Positions 11,647-11,973 of a DNA stretch of 11,973 nucleotides are shown in pieces. The notes below the pieces were generated by a model, which did not search any database, was not told where the DNA came from, and worked only from the letters and a program-made list of their open reading frames with translations. A program made the translations under genes and the position numbers. The stretch is from Chloroflexota bacterium. GTDB lineage: Bacteria; Chloroflexota; Limnocylindria; Limnocylindrales; CSP1-4. The stretch is taken from NCBI GenBank assembly GCA_013695505.1, contig JACDAH010000547.1, forward strand, positions 1 to 11,973. Direction: 5' to 3'. Every line of letters begins with the position of its first letter. Position 1 is the first letter of the stretch.

Positions 11647-11973
11647 ATGTCAGCGGTTCGGATCTCCTGGCCTCGCATCGCCAGCGCTGCGCTGGTGGTC
11701 GTCCTCTCGGCATGCACGGGGGCGCGCTCGACGCCCAGCCCTGCCGCCCTCCCTTCCAGCCCCGGTGCGGCGAGCGGGAGCACAGGCGCGTCGGCCAGTG
11801 CCGCCGCTCCCACGGGCGCTCTCCGATATCTGGTGGAGCAGCCCGAGGACCCAAAAGACCTGGATCCGCTGAAGGCCCACCTCAAGGAATTCGGGAAGAC
11901 CAATCCGGGCATCACGGTCACGCTCGATTCATTGCCGCTCGAGGCCATGCGCACCGTTCTCCAGACGCAGCTC
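11647..11973 (+). CDS. Second sugar ABC transporter solute-binding lipoprotein (3' end outside window)
   Basis: The ATG at 11647 is preceded by AAGGA (11635-11639), and the frame is open to the window edge, giving 109 residues. The N-terminus is a lipoprotein signal: basic residues, a hydrophobic stretch, and the lipobox LSAC with Cys23. A linker of Pro, Ser, Ala, Gly and Thr follows to about residue 56. The mature part (GALRYLVEQPEDPKDLDPLK, then EFGKTNPGITVTLDSLPL and MRTVLQTQL) aligns by eye with the binding protein at 8410-7034 (EFNDSHPNIQVKRESL, then LRTVIQTRL). It is therefore a family 1 sugar-binding protein of a second, paralogous uptake system. Its permease genes would be expected just beyond the edge. 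Control by the divergent LacI-type repressor is likely. The ligand is unknown. Confidence 0.88.
   Translation, partial: MSAVRISWPRIASAALVVVLSACTGARSTPSPAALPSSPGAASGSTGASASAAAPTGALRYLVEQPEDPKDLDPLKAHLKEFGKTNPGITVTLDSLPLEAMRTVLQTQL

Noticed and set aside
1..11973. CRISPR arrays, tRNA or rRNA genes, insertion sequences, toxin-antitoxin or phage-defence genes
   Set aside because: Reading both strands, I saw no regularly spaced repeats, no cloverleaf or rRNA signature, no transposase or terminal inverted repeats, and no defence-type domain.

Overview
The window is high-GC bacterial DNA with dense, mostly tightly packed genes, GTG and TTG starts next to ATG, and lipoprotein solute-binding proteins that carry long Ala/Pro/Ser/Thr linkers after the lipobox. 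This style fits a free-living Chloroflexota (Limnocylindria-like) or an Actinomycetota. That assignment is inferred from style only; no rRNA or marker gene is present.

Layout. (1) 1-1169, plus strand: the 3' end of a LuxR-type regulator, then a coupled pair made of a 91-residue protein of unknown function and a 135-residue secreted protein. (2) 1170-1600: no confident gene, but a long imperfect hairpin lies just after the secreted-protein gene. (3) 1601-3010: a TetR repressor on the minus strand, divergent from a two-gene overlapping unit (a 52-residue membrane protein with a His/Met tail and a four-helix membrane protein). The TetR gene has a -10-like hexamer placed as for a leaderless mRNA. 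(4) 8410-3083, minus strand: a carbohydrate uptake and catabolism operon in the order solute-binding lipoprotein, MalF-type permease, MalG-type permease, the remnant of a broken sugar-phosphate isomerase gene, an intact ketose 3-epimerase-like TIM-barrel enzyme, and a zinc-less medium-chain dehydrogenase. Most junctions overlap or are a few bases wide. (5) 8411-8903: a long divergent intergenic region with a cluster of GTCCGA hexamers. (6) 8904-10202, plus strand: an alditol (xylitol) oxidase. (7) 11367-10318, minus strand: a LacI-family repressor, divergent from (8) a second sugar-binding lipoprotein (11647 to the window end, truncated by the edge). A TTGAA-N4-TTCAA operator-like site and a structured leader lie between them.

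How it fits together. The left operon appears to import a sugar, or more likely a sugar alcohol or rare ketose, and process it with an epimerase and an NAD-type dehydrogenase. The divergent FAD oxidase would convert an alditol to an aldose with release of H2O2. No transporter ATPase is encoded, so a shared MsmK/MalK-like ATPase elsewhere is expected. A second ABC sugar system under LacI control starts at the right edge. The substrate of either system cannot be read from the sequence.

I did not find a clearly new defence or mobile system. The items most worth a second look are the isomerase remnant inside the operon, the reconstructable alditol/ketose pathway, the His/Met-tailed membrane pair with its possibly leaderless TetR gene, and the structured non-coding elements.
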